Shown one piece after another: positions 17,019-26,084 of a DNA stretch of 64,000 bases. Position 1 is the stretch's first letter. Each line of letters opens with the position of its first letter. The stretch covers positions 85,114 through 149,113 of the forward strand of contig NZ_KI519438.1 of the NCBI RefSeq assembly GCF_000482485.1. Reading direction: 5' to 3'. Position numbers and translations under genes: made by a program. The notes beneath the pieces were generated by a model. That model saw only the letters and a program-made list of their open reading frames with translations, ran no database searches and was not told where the DNA came from. This DNA is from Paucisalibacillus globulus DSM 18846. Its GTDB lineage: Bacteria > Bacillota > Bacilli > Bacillales > Amphibacillaceae.

Positions 17019-17849
17019 TCACACCCTTATCTTCTTATTCAACAAGTAATTACTTATCCAAACCGAACCAGCTATTACAATAAGTCCAGTAATGACCATA
17101 AGAATAAATAACTCAACTGGATAAAAGAATCCTTCTAAAATGGTCACCTGTAATAAAATTGGGGAAATAAATACAAATAACGAAATCCCCGCAAACAATA
17201 TCCCAAAGAGGATTCCCTTAAGGCGAAAGCTTCTCTCAAATAAAATCCCTGTAAATATAACAAACACAGCCATGAACCCAATCCCGTAATTAATAAGGAA
17301 TTCAATCAAAGTCGTAGGATAAAGAACACGCATATAATCAAAACCATTAATAATTTGATTAAGATTTTGACTTTCCATATACGTTGTTGGCACAATCAGC
17401 TTTGCTATTTGACTTTCAATCAAGATAAAGACCAACTGCAAAGAAACAAGTCCCAGAACCATTAAAAATATCGACGTTGCTTTCGCAAAAAACAAATTCA
17501 TTCTTGCTGTTGGAAGCATGAATAGTCGATAAACAAACGTATTTTTACCAAACCAATCACGATACCAGATAAGAAAAACATAAATTAATAAAGAAGCGAT
17601 ACAAATGATGATTGGTCCACTAAACAATAAAGATGTTGTTAACGTACTGAATGAGAATGTTCCTAGGTTCATTTTGATCAATTCAGCTGTATTTCCTTCT
17701 AAAAGTAGACCCTCTACAGAACCCATATAGGTGTTTGACATCCATATTATGCCGACCGTTTGCATAACTAACGTTAATCCGATTAGTACGACATATAGCT
17801 TAAAGAAACGACTTAACTCAAAGTTCGTTAATTTTAAATAATTCTTCAC
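17019..17849 (-). CDS. ABC transporter membrane subunit
   Basis: A 276-aa protein with about six membrane helices, in the ABC-2-like class that pairs with YtrB/YhcG ATPases: the start NYLKLTNFELSRFFKLYVVLIG, and later FVYRLFMLPTARMNLFFAKA, the cytosolic segment typical of such permeases. It follows the ATPase with a 4-base overlap. Only one such permease is present, where B. subtilis ytr has two, so it would form a homodimer or pair with another protein. The substrate is unknown. Confidence 0.78.
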   Translation of the reverse strand: MKNYLKLTNFELSRFFKLYVVLIGLTLVMQTVGIIWMSNTYMGSVEGLLLEGNTAELIKMNLGTFSFSTLTTSLLFSGPIIICIASLLIYVFLIWYRDWFGKNTFVYRLFMLPTARMNLFFAKATSIFLMVLGLVSLQLVFILIESQIAKLIVPTTYMESQNLNQIINGFDYMRVLYPTTLIEFLINYGIGFMAVFVIFTGILFERSFRLKGILFGILFAGISLFVFISPILLQVTILEGFFYPVELFILMVITGLIVIAGSVWISNYLLNKKIRV

Positions 17850-18535
17850 GGCTGGTACACCTCTCTCATCACATCAATTATCGATTTACCTTCGTTTTCT
17901 CGTACCTCTTCTGCATTAAATTCTCTTAATACGACACCATCATTTAGAAGCACAGCTTTATCTATCAAATGCTCGATATCACTAATCTCATGTGTTGTAA
18001 TAATGACGCTACGATTTTCCACTAGATGGCTTGTGAATACATCTGCGATTTGTTCCCGACTAAATATATCAATTCCTGAGAATGGTTCATCCATTAAGAG
18101 ATAGTCCACATCCAGAGCTAGACCGAGAAGCATATTCACTTTTGCAGAATTTCCTTTTGAAAGCGTGGAAAGACGATCGTTTTTGTCCAACTTAAAGAAT
18201 TCAATCATTTCATCTGCACGTTTTTGATTCCAAGATTGATAGAAGTCTGCCATGAACTGCATTGCGTCTGAGATTTTCATACTTGGTAACATGGTAATGG
18301 CATCCGGAATAAAGGTAATTCTTTCATAACTTTCTTTACGAATCTTTTCCCCGTCAATTAGAATTTCTCCACGATTAATTGGTGTTAGATTCATGATGGC
18401 ATTTAATATAGTTGTTTTTCCAACACCATTAATTCCTATTAGACATGTAATCTCACCTTTATTTGCGGTAAAAGAAACACCATTCAATATCTTTTTTCTA
18501 CCAAATCTCTTGGTAATATCTTTTACTTCAATCAT
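17846..18535 (-). CDS. ABC transporter ATP-binding protein (YtrB/YhcG type)
   Basis: A 229-aa ATPase with Walker A GINGVGKTT, a degenerate signature STLSKGNSAKVNMLLGLAL (LSKGN for LSGGQ), Walker B LLMDEPFSGID, and H-loop TTHEISD. The LSKG-type signature is usual in the GntR-linked YtrB/YhcG/YxlF subfamily. It overlaps the GntR gene upstream and the permease downstream by 4 bases each, which shows a tightly coupled operon. Confidence 0.85.
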   Translation of the reverse strand: MIEVKDITKRFGRKKILNGVSFTANKGEITCLIGINGVGKTTILNAIMNLTPINRGEILIDGEKIRKESYERITFIPDAITMLPSMKISDAMQFMADFYQSWNQKRADEMIEFFKLDKNDRLSTLSKGNSAKVNMLLGLALDVDYLLMDEPFSGIDIFSREQIADVFTSHLVENRSVIITTHEISDIEHLIDKAVLLNDGVVLREFNAEEVRENEGKSIIDVMREVYQP

Positions 18536-18921
18536 CGGTTACCCTCCTGTTCATTCGGGTTTTCCTCATACTTTTTCTTTACTAAATTAATTGCTTCCTC
18601 TAACGGTACATTTATCGATTGAACAGCAACTATGAATGTACTTACAGCCTCTAAGATTAACTCTTCACGAACTTGCTTAATGATCATTTCATTTTTCGTA
18701 ATTCTACTTGGTAGATTTCCCTCTGTAAAAATCAAGCCCTGTTCCTCCATTTCCTTATACGCTCTTTGTGCAGTATTTGGATTAATTTTCAACTTATTAG
18801 CTAATTCACGCCGTGATGAAATTTCCTGACCAGGCTCAAAAACACCTTTTGCAATTTGTTCTTTAAAATACCGAATGACTTGAATATAAACAGGTTCTCG
18901 GCTATTTAACTTTATATTCAT
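18532..18921 (-). CDS. GntR-family repressor, YtrA subfamily
   Basis: A protein of about 129 aa with a winged-helix GntR domain (PVYIQVIRYFKEQIAKGVFE, then SRRELANKLKINPNTAQRAYKEMEEQGLI) and a short C-terminal dimerisation helix pair. There is no effector domain, as is typical for YtrA/YhcF. The ATG at 18921 has AGGAG 9 bases upstream; a TTG at 18930 is weaker. First gene of the operon. Three matching inverted repeats sit over and upstream of its promoter, so autorepression is likely, with release by cell-wall antibiotics in the B. subtilis homologue. Confidence 0.9.
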   Translation of the reverse strand: MNIKLNSREPVYIQVIRYFKEQIAKGVFEPGQEISSRRELANKLKINPNTAQRAYKEMEEQGLIFTEGNLPSRITKNEMIIKQVREELILEAVSTFIVAVQSINVPLEEAINLVKKKYEENPNEQEGNR

Positions 18922-18961
18922 AGCTACCAACTCCTATCTTTCTTGATGACACCATTACACC

Positions 18962-19050
18962 TCTGTATTAACCACCTAGTACACTGTTGGCAAAAATGTG
19001 TATTAACCGATTAGTACACTATCTAATGTGTATTATATGATTAATACACA
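18962..19050 (-). promoter_or_regulatory. promoter and three tandem GntR (YtrA-type) operators
   Basis: Three inverted repeats of the form TGTGTA-N12-TACACT: 18962-18985 (left arm TCTGTA), 18997-19020 and 19027-19050, with centres 35 and 30 bases apart. On the minus strand a sigma-A-like promoter, TTGCCA (18993-18988), 17-base spacer, TAATAC (18970-18965), overlaps the first operator, so bound repressor would cover the -10. The half-sites match the AGTGTA/TACACT arms reported for B. subtilis YtrA, here with 12 bases between them. Confidence 0.75.
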
Positions 19051-19164
19051 TTAGAAGTCAACATGTTCTTTTTAAATTAGCAAAGTCAACACCAATGACC
19101 GATTCAGCAGTTGATGTTATGATTATTAAATAAAGTAAAAGAGCTAGGATAAAGAGGGGAAATT

Positions 19165-19920
19165 ATGAAATTAGTATCATGGAATGTTAACGGACTACGT
19201 GCATGTGTCCGCAAAGGTTTTTTAGATTATTTTAATGACGTTAATGCAGATATTTTTTGTATCCAAGAAACAAAACTTCAGGAAGGCCAAATAAATCTTG
19301 AATTAGATGGCTATTATCAATACTGGAATTATGCGGAGCGGAAGGGTTATTCTGGAACAGCGATTTTTACTAAGCAAGAGCCTATTTCCGTAAAGTATGG
19401 TGTAGGGGATCAGGATTCCCAATCGGAAGGACGTATTCTGACACTGGAATTTGATGATTTCTTTCTCATCAATATTTATACTCCCAATTCACAGCGTGAT
19501 TTGGCAAGACTTGATATAAGATTAAAATGGGAAGATGCTTTATTTAAACATGTTTTAGCACATGATAAAATAAAGCCAGTTGTATTATGTGGAGATTTAA
19601 ACGTTGCACATAATGAAATTGATATAAGGAATTATAAAATAAATTACGGAAATTCAGGGTTCACTGATGAAGAACGCGAAAAAATGACTCGTTTTCTAAA
19701 TGCTGGTTTTATTGACACATTACGTTACTTCTATCCAGATCAAGATGGAATCTATACGTGGTGGTCCTATATGAAAACTGTACGTGAGCGTAATATTGGA
19801 TGGAGAATTGATTACTTTATCGTATCTGAAAGAATCAAAGATAAACTGATTGACTCACAAGTTCATCCTACTGTCCTAGGCAGTGATCACTGCCCAATAG
19901 CATTAGAAGTTGATATGTAA
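19165..19920 (+). CDS. exoA: exodeoxyribonuclease III / AP endonuclease
   Basis: A 251-aa DNA repair nuclease of the Mg-dependent EEP family. Motifs in order: WNVNGLRA, IFCIQETKLQ (metal Glu), IYTPNSQ, CGDLNVAHNEIDI (catalytic Asp/Asn), ERNIGWRIDYFIVS, and the C-terminal VLGSDHCPI (catalytic Asp-His). It nicks abasic sites and trims 3' ends. GAGGGGAAATT precedes the ATG. Divergent from the ytr-like operon; a GGGAAGTG/CACCTCCC hairpin follows at 19951-19971. Confidence 0.95.
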   Translation: MKLVSWNVNGLRACVRKGFLDYFNDVNADIFCIQETKLQEGQINLELDGYYQYWNYAERKGYSGTAIFTKQEPISVKYGVGDQDSQSEGRILTLEFDDFFLINIYTPNSQRDLARLDIRLKWEDALFKHVLAHDKIKPVVLCGDLNVAHNEIDIRNYKINYGNSGFTDEEREKMTRFLNAGFIDTLRYFYPDQDGIYTWWSYMKTVRERNIGWRIDYFIVSERIKDKLIDSQVHPTVLGSDHCPIALEVDM

Positions 19921-19991
19921 TATTCATTCGACAAATTACAACAAAATTCGGGAAGTGACAGGCACCTCCCAAACAGAAAGGTATGATAGCT

Positions 19992-21035
19992 ATGGAAAAT
20001 GAAATTAAACTTACTTCTCTTTCTTCTAAGGGGGGGTGTGGGTGTAAGATTGGTCCTGCGGATTTATCTCAGGTGTTGCGAAATCTTCCTACTCCCATTG
20101 CTGATCCGAATCTTTTAGTTGGACTGGATACTAGTGATGATGCTGGGGTTTACAAACTTACTGATGATATCGCCCTTGTACAAACGCTAGACTTCTTTAC
20201 TCCTATCGTGGACGACCCTTATGACTTCGGCCAAGTTGCAGCCGCAAATGCTATTAGTGATGTGTATGCAATGGGAGGAAAACCACTCACAGCACTTAAT
20301 ATTGTAGCATTCCCTATTTCAACCTTAGACAAAAGCATTCTCTCTGAGATTCTACGTGGGGCAGGAGACAAATTAAAAGAAGCTAATGTTACACTAGTTG
20401 GCGGACACTCTATCGATGATAAAGAACCTAAATTTGGATTAGCTGTAACCGGAGTTGTCCATCCTAATAAAGTAAGAACGAATACGGGAGCACAACCAGG
20501 TGACAAACTAATTTTAACAAAACCTATTGGGGTTGGAATTTTAACAACATCTATCAAAAATAATTTATTATCCAATGAAGAGGTAAAACGAGTAACCTCT
20601 GCCATGACGACACTCAATAAAACGGCTGCTGAAGTTATGGAAAAATATGATGTTCATGCTTCAACCGATGTGACTGGATTCGGACTATTGGGCCATGGCT
20701 CAGAAATGGCTATCGGAAGCAATGTTGGTATGATAATCTATTCGGACCAGGTACCTGTCCTTCCACGAGTTCGTGAATTGGCAGAGGCAGGTTCTATGCC
20801 TGGTGGAACAAAGAATAACTACAAACATGTGGAAGATGTAGTGATTTATCCAGAAAAAATGGATTCTATTAATAGACATATTCTATGTGATGCAGTAACT
20901 TCAGGTGGTTTATTAATATCTGTGGAAGGTACTAAAGCCGGCCAATTACTAGAAGATTTACTGGCAAAGGGTGTAGAAGCAAGCATAATTGGGGATGTAA
21001 CAGAAGAAAACAAAGGTAAAATAATCGTTCGTTAA
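19992..21035 (+). CDS. selD: selenide, water dikinase (Cys form)
   Basis: Makes selenophosphate from selenide and ATP. 347 aa. The active-site loop near the N-terminus reads GGCGCKIG, so the position often occupied by selenocysteine holds Cys and no in-frame TGA is needed. Further landmarks are DDAGVYKLTDDIALVQTLDFFTPIVDDPYDFG, the VGGHSIDDKEPKFG loop and TDVTGFGLLGH. ATG 19992 is favoured over 19983 by spacing to AAAGG. It is followed 18 bases later by selU, so selenophosphate here feeds tRNA modification. Confidence 0.95.
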   Translation: MENEIKLTSLSSKGGCGCKIGPADLSQVLRNLPTPIADPNLLVGLDTSDDAGVYKLTDDIALVQTLDFFTPIVDDPYDFGQVAAANAISDVYAMGGKPLTALNIVAFPISTLDKSILSEILRGAGDKLKEANVTLVGGHSIDDKEPKFGLAVTGVVHPNKVRTNTGAQPGDKLILTKPIGVGILTTSIKNNLLSNEEVKRVTSAMTTLNKTAAEVMEKYDVHASTDVTGFGLLGHGSEMAIGSNVGMIIYSDQVPVLPRVRELAEAGSMPGGTKNNYKHVEDVVIYPEKMDSINRHILCDAVTSGGLLISVEGTKAGQLLEDLLAKGVEASIIGDVTEENKGKIIVR

Positions 21036-21053
21036 GATTAAGAAGGTGTAAAC

Positions 21054-22112
21054 ATGTTTCAGGATATTTCCTTACCTGATTTATTAGAAAAACGCAAAAA
21101 ACAAAACCATACATTAGTAGATGTTCGATCTCCAAATGAATTTGAACAAGGGACTATTCCTGGTAGTATTAATATCCCAATTTTCACTGATGAAGAACGG
21201 GCAGAGGTTGGCACCATTTATAAACAAGTTGGTCCTGATGCAGCCAAAGAACGAGGCTTACAAATTTTTTCTCAAAAGCTTCCTACTTTTATTAGTGAAT
21301 TTAAAAAGATTGAAACCCAAATCACAGTCTTTTGCTGGCGAGGAGGAATGAGAAGTAAAACAGCAGCCACTGTGCTTGAATTAATGGACATCCATTCTAC
21401 CCGTCTATCAGGTGGCATTCGCTCATACCGCCATTTTGTTGTGGAATACTTAGAGAGGGGAACATTCAAACCTGACTTCATTGTCCTCAATGGGTTCACG
21501 GGCACAGGGAAAACTGCTATTTTGAAAAAACTAGCTGATAACGGCTTTCCAGTAATGGACTTTGAGCGAATGTCCAACCATCGCGGTTCTATCTTTGGAC
21601 ATATTGGGCTAAACCCAAGTAATCAAAAGCGATTTGAATCACTTATTGTTGAAAAAATGATTGATTTTAAAGATACGCCATTCGTGTTTGTTGAAGGAGA
21701 AAGTAAACGAATTGGCAAAGTAGTTATCCCTGACTTCCTCTATGAAAAAAAAGAAAAAGGACTACAGCTTATAATAGAGATGCCAGTTGAAGAAAGAGTT
21801 CGAAATATATTAGATGATTACCACCCGTGGGATTACCCAGATAAGTTCTTTGAAGCATTTAATATCATCAAAAAACGAATTCATACACCAGTAGCAAAAG
21901 AAATCGATGAATATCTTCATGAGGAAAAATTTGCAGAAGCAACGAGATTATTGCTAAGCCATTATTATGATCCAAGATATGAACATGCTACGAAAGACTT
22001 CCAAGGCGAAAAAATCAAAATTGAAGCAAAGAATGTGGATGACGCTTATAATAAAATCCTTAAAGATTTAAATTCAAAAGGCCTTTTAGGTAGCGATCAA
22101 GTAATTGGATAG
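21054..22112 (+). CDS. selU: tRNA 2-selenouridine synthase
   Basis: A 352-aa protein (SelU/MnmH/YbbB) that converts the 2-thio group of wobble uridine in tRNAs for Lys, Glu and Gln to 2-seleno. The N-terminal rhodanese domain has the catalytic Cys94 in VFCWRGGMRSKTAA, and the C-terminal P-loop domain has GFTGTGKTAIL at about 147-157. GAAGGTG precedes the ATG; co-transcribed with selD. No selA, selB or selC is in the window. Confidence 0.94.
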   Translation: MFQDISLPDLLEKRKKQNHTLVDVRSPNEFEQGTIPGSINIPIFTDEERAEVGTIYKQVGPDAAKERGLQIFSQKLPTFISEFKKIETQITVFCWRGGMRSKTAATVLELMDIHSTRLSGGIRSYRHFVVEYLERGTFKPDFIVLNGFTGTGKTAILKKLADNGFPVMDFERMSNHRGSIFGHIGLNPSNQKRFESLIVEKMIDFKDTPFVFVEGESKRIGKVVIPDFLYEKKEKGLQLIIEMPVEERVRNILDDYHPWDYPDKFFEAFNIIKKRIHTPVAKEIDEYLHEEKFAEATRLLLSHYYDPRYEHATKDFQGEKIKIEAKNVDDAYNKILKDLNSKGLLGSDQVIG

Positions 22113-22118
22113 TAATTT

Positions 22119-22152
22119 AAAACGGTAGCAATACTTCAATTGCTACCGTTTT
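22119..22152. terminator. bidirectional terminator selU / MBL gene
   Basis: 14-bp stem AAAACGGTAGCAAT / ATTGCTACCGTTTT with a 6-base loop, placed between convergent genes. Confidence 0.85.
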
Positions 22153-22154
22153 GT

Positions 22155-23099
22155 TTATTGTTTAAGCTTTTGAAAATAGTCAATAATTCCAAGAGCACTT
22201 ATTTGCATGTCTAAATTTATCAAAATATACACAGGATGGTCATCGGGAACTTGAAGCTGATTCAAATGGTCTTTCACACGATTAAACATTCTTAAAGCAA
22301 GAACATCATAGCCCTTACCTTTTGCAACAACTTGCTCTCCTTCTTCTACAAAAATATCTAACCACTCAGACACTTGATGTAATGCTTTGGTCGTTTTTAA
22401 CGTGGAACCAAAATGCCCAAAATAAATAAAATCCAAATTCATAGCAAGCATACGATCAATGGACTCATGCATTGCAGTTGGATCAAAGTGGTTTGGAGAG
22501 GTTGATGGTAAAAACAAATCAATTCCCAGTGGGTCTAGTTGATCATAGCGAACCCCTGCCGTATCACCAGTAAACATCCCATTACTAACCGGATCATAAA
22601 TACCAAGATGGTGACGAGCATGCCCTGGAGTATCCAAGAATTGCAGTGTACAATTTGGCCCAATTTGAAGAGTATCCCCTTCGTCCTTTACGATGAGCTT
22701 TTCCTCAGGAATTGGCTCAACTGGATCAAAAAATTCAGAAAAGCTTTCTCCATAAATTGCTCTTGCACCCCCTGTTAATTTAACAGGGTCCATTAAATGT
22801 CTTTTTCCTCGAGGATGAACGATGACCTTTGCAAGTGGGCAAAGTTTAATTAATACTCCTGCGCCCCCAGCATGATCTAAATGAATATGTGTAAGAATTA
22901 TATATTTAACCTCATTTAACGTGTGCCCTAAATCTTGTAGACCTTTTCTTATGTGTTTTATTGAAGGACTAGGCCCCGTTTCGACAATCGTTAGCTCTTC
23001 TTCATTAATAACATATGTACCAGTTCTTGAAGGGATCCCCATATCAAACCCATCAATTAAGTGTATGCGATCCGTAATTTGGATTGGTAATCTTTGCAT
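22155..23099 (-). CDS. MBL-fold metallo-hydrolase
   Basis: A 314-aa metallo-beta-lactamase-fold enzyme. The metal motif is HIHLDHAGG, and further ligands lie in LDTPGHARHHLGIYD and FTGDTAG. A C-terminal helical segment of about 80 residues with FGHFGSTLKTTKALHQVSEW follows. It resembles glyoxalase-II-like or quinoprotein-relay hydrolases of Bacillus; substrate unknown. GGGAGGGGG precedes the ATG. The 295 bases upstream (23100-23394) hold only a possible GCTAATTGGG/CCTAATTAGC inverted pair. Confidence 0.85.
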   Translation of the reverse strand: MQRLPIQITDRIHLIDGFDMGIPSRTGTYVINEEELTIVETGPSPSIKHIRKGLQDLGHTLNEVKYIILTHIHLDHAGGAGVLIKLCPLAKVIVHPRGKRHLMDPVKLTGGARAIYGESFSEFFDPVEPIPEEKLIVKDEGDTLQIGPNCTLQFLDTPGHARHHLGIYDPVSNGMFTGDTAGVRYDQLDPLGIDLFLPSTSPNHFDPTAMHESIDRMLAMNLDFIYFGHFGSTLKTTKALHQVSEWLDIFVEEGEQVVAKGKGYDVLALRMFNRVKDHLNQLQVPDDHPVYILINLDMQISALGIIDYFQKLKQ

Positions 23100-23394
23100 C
23101 TTATTTCCCCCTCCCTGCTTTAACTAACATAATCGTAGCATTTCTTATTAAAAAATTCACTAACTTAGCAAAATTTGAATGACGAGAAAGTGGTTCGTGC
23201 TAATTGGGCATATAGATTAAAGTTCGGAGGCACATTTACATGCGTGACCTCATCCTAATTAGCAACTGAATCATTTATTATTATCCACGAATCTCATGTT
23301 ACCAATCTAAAGTATTTTTCCTAATTTATGGTTTGGATATTTCACTTGTAACAGAAGATAATATACTTGATTCTTCTTAAGGAGGTAATAAAAC

Positions 23395-24018
23395 TTGAAC
23401 ATGAACATGAATAATCAACAACAACAAAACCTGACAGGTACTTCGCAAATGCCTGCTAATATAAGCCATGGTGGTCACGAGCTTTTTGATGCACACGAAG
23501 CTATTGGCGGAATAGTTTCCGGTCTTGAACAATATATGATCTATGAGCAATTTGTTCAAGATCCACAACTTAAAACAATGATGCAGCAGCACAAGACATT
23601 CTTAACTCAACTTTATAATACTCTGGTTGAAACACTTAAAACTGGGAATGAACCTGCTGTTAAAACTCAAACTTATAATATGGCCAGCAGTAACGATGTG
23701 CTTTATGGAATGACACCAAAACAACCTAAAAAGCCGGCACAGACTGTAAATGAGATAAATGACGAATGTGTATCCGGATTTATCATGGGTTGCTTAAAGT
23801 CTAGTTCATCAGCATTTACAATGGCCGCACTTGAAACAACTAACCCAGTACTTCGAAGAGTATTCGCCGATAGCATTCCAAATCTTATTGAAATGGCTTA
23901 TGAAGTATTCCTGTATCAGAATAAACATCAATATTATCAAGTGCCTCAATTAAAACAAGAAGATATGCAAAACTACATCAACAGTTTTGCGCCAGTTCAA
24001 GGAACCATGCCTAATTAA
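23395..24018 (+). CDS. CotF-like spore coat protein
   Basis: A 207-aa protein with a Met/Asn/Gln-rich N-terminus and two related helical blocks. The first is HELFDAHEAIGGIVSGLEQY through LTQLYNTLVETL; the second is VSGFIMGCLKSSSSAFTMAA through LIEMAYEVFLYQNKHQYYQVP. The two-helix ferritin-like Coat_F fold and the YQVPQL ending fit the CotF family (YhcQ/CotF-like). TTG start with GGAGG 9 bases upstream; ATG 23401 is the alternative. Its expression would be late in sporulation; I could not see a clear SigK box. Confidence 0.85.
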   Translation: MNMNMNNQQQQNLTGTSQMPANISHGGHELFDAHEAIGGIVSGLEQYMIYEQFVQDPQLKTMMQQHKTFLTQLYNTLVETLKTGNEPAVKTQTYNMASSNDVLYGMTPKQPKKPAQTVNEINDECVSGFIMGCLKSSSSAFTMAALETTNPVLRRVFADSIPNLIEMAYEVFLYQNKHQYYQVPQLKQEDMQNYINSFAPVQGTMPN

Positions 24019-24034
24019 TTAGGAGAAATCTTTA

Positions 24035-24062
24035 GGGTGCTCAAAAAAAGAGCACCCTTTTT
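24035..24062 (+). terminator. terminator of the CotF-like gene
   Basis: GGGTGCTC / GAGCACCC with an A7 loop and TTTTT after it. Confidence 0.85.
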
Positions 24063-24133
24063 CAATCTTTTACGAATCCATTTTATAGTTGAAACGTATG
24101 AATAACTATTACATATTTTAGGAGGATGTTAAA

Positions 24134-24931
24134 ATGAGCGATCACGAAATTGATTACAAACTCTATGGGGATGATATGCAATTTGTAGAAGTTGAATTGG
24201 ACCCACAAGAAACTGTTATTGCAGAAGCTGGAAGTTTAATGATGATGGATGAACAAATTCAAATGGAGACCATCTTTGGTGATGGCTCAAAAAGTAGCCA
24301 GGGCGGAATTATGGGTAAATTACTCGGTGCAGGAAAACGTGTATTGACTGGTGAAAGTTTATTTATGACTACCTTCACTAACATTGGAACTGGTAAAAAA
24401 CACGTATCTTTTGCTTCCCCTTATCCAGGAAAAATAATTCCCATGGACTTAAGTCAAATTAATGGTAAACTCATTTGTCAAAAAGATTCTTTTCTTGCTG
24501 CTGCTAAGGGTGTTTCAGTTGGAATTGAATTCCAGCGTAAAATGGGAACAGGTTTCTTTGGTGGAGAGGGCTTTATCATGCAAAAGTTAGAAGGAAACGG
24601 GATGGCTTTTGTCCATGCAGGTGGTACAATCCATCAAAGGGAACTTCAAATTGGTGAGACATTACGCGTTGATACTGGTTGTCTAGTTGCGATGACTGGT
24701 GAGGTTGATTACAACATCGAATTTGTTGGCGGTGTAAAAACTGCACTATTCGGTGGGGAAGGACTATTTTTTGCTACACTTAAAGGACCAGGAACAGTAT
24801 GGATTCAGTCTCTTCCATTTTCAAGGCTCGCTAGTCGTATTTTTGCAGCAGCTCCTCAAAGAGGCGGTTCTAAAGGTGAAGGCAGTATTGCAGGAGGATT
24901 GTTTGACCTATTAGGCGGAGATAGAAGATAA
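24134..24931 (+). CDS. TIGR00266 / AIM24 family protein
   Basis: A 265-aa beta-rich protein of the AIM24 family: VEVELDPQETVIAEAGSLMMMD at the start, a Gly-rich GKLLGAGKRVLTGESLFMTTF, FFGGEGFIMQKLEG, VDTGCLVAMTGEVDYN, and the ending LFGGEGLFFATLKGPGTVWIQSLPF. These proteins form a double-stranded beta-helix (tubby-like) fold; the bacterial role is unknown. AGGAGGATGTTAAA precedes the ATG. Monocistronic with a terminator shared with the convergent YitT gene. Confidence 0.9.
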   Translation: MSDHEIDYKLYGDDMQFVEVELDPQETVIAEAGSLMMMDEQIQMETIFGDGSKSSQGGIMGKLLGAGKRVLTGESLFMTTFTNIGTGKKHVSFASPYPGKIIPMDLSQINGKLICQKDSFLAAAKGVSVGIEFQRKMGTGFFGGEGFIMQKLEGNGMAFVHAGGTIHQRELQIGETLRVDTGCLVAMTGEVDYNIEFVGGVKTALFGGEGLFFATLKGPGTVWIQSLPFSRLASRIFAAAPQRGGSKGEGSIAGGLFDLLGGDRR

Positions 24932-24935
24932 TTGA

Positions 24936-24985
24936 AAAAGCGGATTTTTCTTAAGAAACTAACCTCTTATGAAAAATCCGCTTTT
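24936..24985. terminator. bidirectional terminator AIM24 / YitT
   Basis: 15-bp stem AAAAGCGGATTTTTC / GAAAAATCCGCTTTT with a 20-base loop between convergent genes. Confidence 0.85.
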
Positions 24986-24986
24986 C

Positions 24987-25850
24987 TTATAATTTCTGTC
25001 CATAATACTTATCCAAAGTAAAACCTCGCCCTAATATTTCTGATGCATTTAGGAAAATAACAAAGGACTCTGGAATTTCTTGTTGAAGCATTCCTTTTAG
25101 CTTAACAGCCTCTTGTTGATCAGCAACACAAAAAATAAGTGTTTTATCCTTATTAGAATATCCCCCAACTGACCTTACTTTTGTTAATCCCCGGTCAATT
25201 CCAGTCCGGATTAATTCTTGCACCTTCAGTTCATCTTCCGTTATGATTACAATTAGCTTAGAAGCAGAAGTTCGAAGTTGCACAAAATCAATTGTTTTGC
25301 TAGAAATATAAATAGCCATCAGTGCAAACAGTGTTAGTTCAAAACTAAAAACAAAGATAGAGGATGTAACAACTACACCGTCCACAATTAGTTGCGTATA
25401 GCCACTAGATTTACCTGTATACTTTTTCAATATCTGTGCGATGGATGCAGTTCCTCCTGTAGAACCTTTACCAATATAAACGATTCCAAGGCCAACACCC
25501 AAGACAATTCCACCGTAAAGCCCCCCTAAAAAGGGATTAGTAATCGTAACAGGTATATTAGAAGTTAAGCCAATCATAAATGGTACCCAAAAAGTACCGA
25601 CTAATGTTTTACCGCCAAAGTCTTTCCCTAATACTAACCAACCAATTATAAATATAGGGATATTAATAACAAATTGGGTTGCTGCTGGACTAAACCCGAA
25701 TAATTCATATAAAACTGTGCTCACTCCCGATATACCACCTGCAGCAAGCTTGGACGGAAGTAAAAATACGTTATATGATAATGCTACTAATGTAGCGCCA
25801 AAAATAACTAGTAAATATTCTTTCATAATTATTCTACATTGAATATTCAT
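24987..25850 (-). CDS. YitT family membrane protein (DUF161-DUF2179)
   Basis: A protein of about 287 aa: five or six membrane helices (SYNVFLLPSKLAAGGISGVST, GKGSTGGTASIAQILKKYTG) form the YitT/DUF161 part, followed by a cytosolic DUF2179 domain (about 220-287, IVIITEDELKVQELIRTGIDRGLT). Several paralogues per genome are usual in Bacillaceae; the function is unresolved. I place the start at ATG 25850, which has AAAGGAA about 8 bases upstream; longer frames reach 25877. Confidence 0.88.
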   Translation of the reverse strand: MNIQCRIIMKEYLLVIFGATLVALSYNVFLLPSKLAAGGISGVSTVLYELFGFSPAATQFVINIPIFIIGWLVLGKDFGGKTLVGTFWVPFMIGLTSNIPVTITNPFLGGLYGGIVLGVGLGIVYIGKGSTGGTASIAQILKKYTGKSSGYTQLIVDGVVVTSSIFVFSFELTLFALMAIYISSKTIDFVQLRTSASKLIVIITEDELKVQELIRTGIDRGLTKVRSVGGYSNKDKTLIFCVADQQEAVKLKGMLQQEIPESFVIFLNASEILGRGFTLDKYYGQKL

Positions 25851-26084
25851 TTTTAAAGTTCCTTTCTTTGAGGACAAGCAAATAATATTCTATCATAGCT
25901 TTCTAGTTAATTGAATAGAGAGACTTGTACAATGAGGGCAAATCAAGCAATTCACCCAAACTTTCCCAATAGAAAAAAATGGTAATTAACTTGATTCATA
26001 GAGTCATTTACGTTAAAATCATAACTTGACGACTTTCCTTTATAAAGTGTCAGGATAAAAGAGTAAAAAGATGGGGTGAATATG

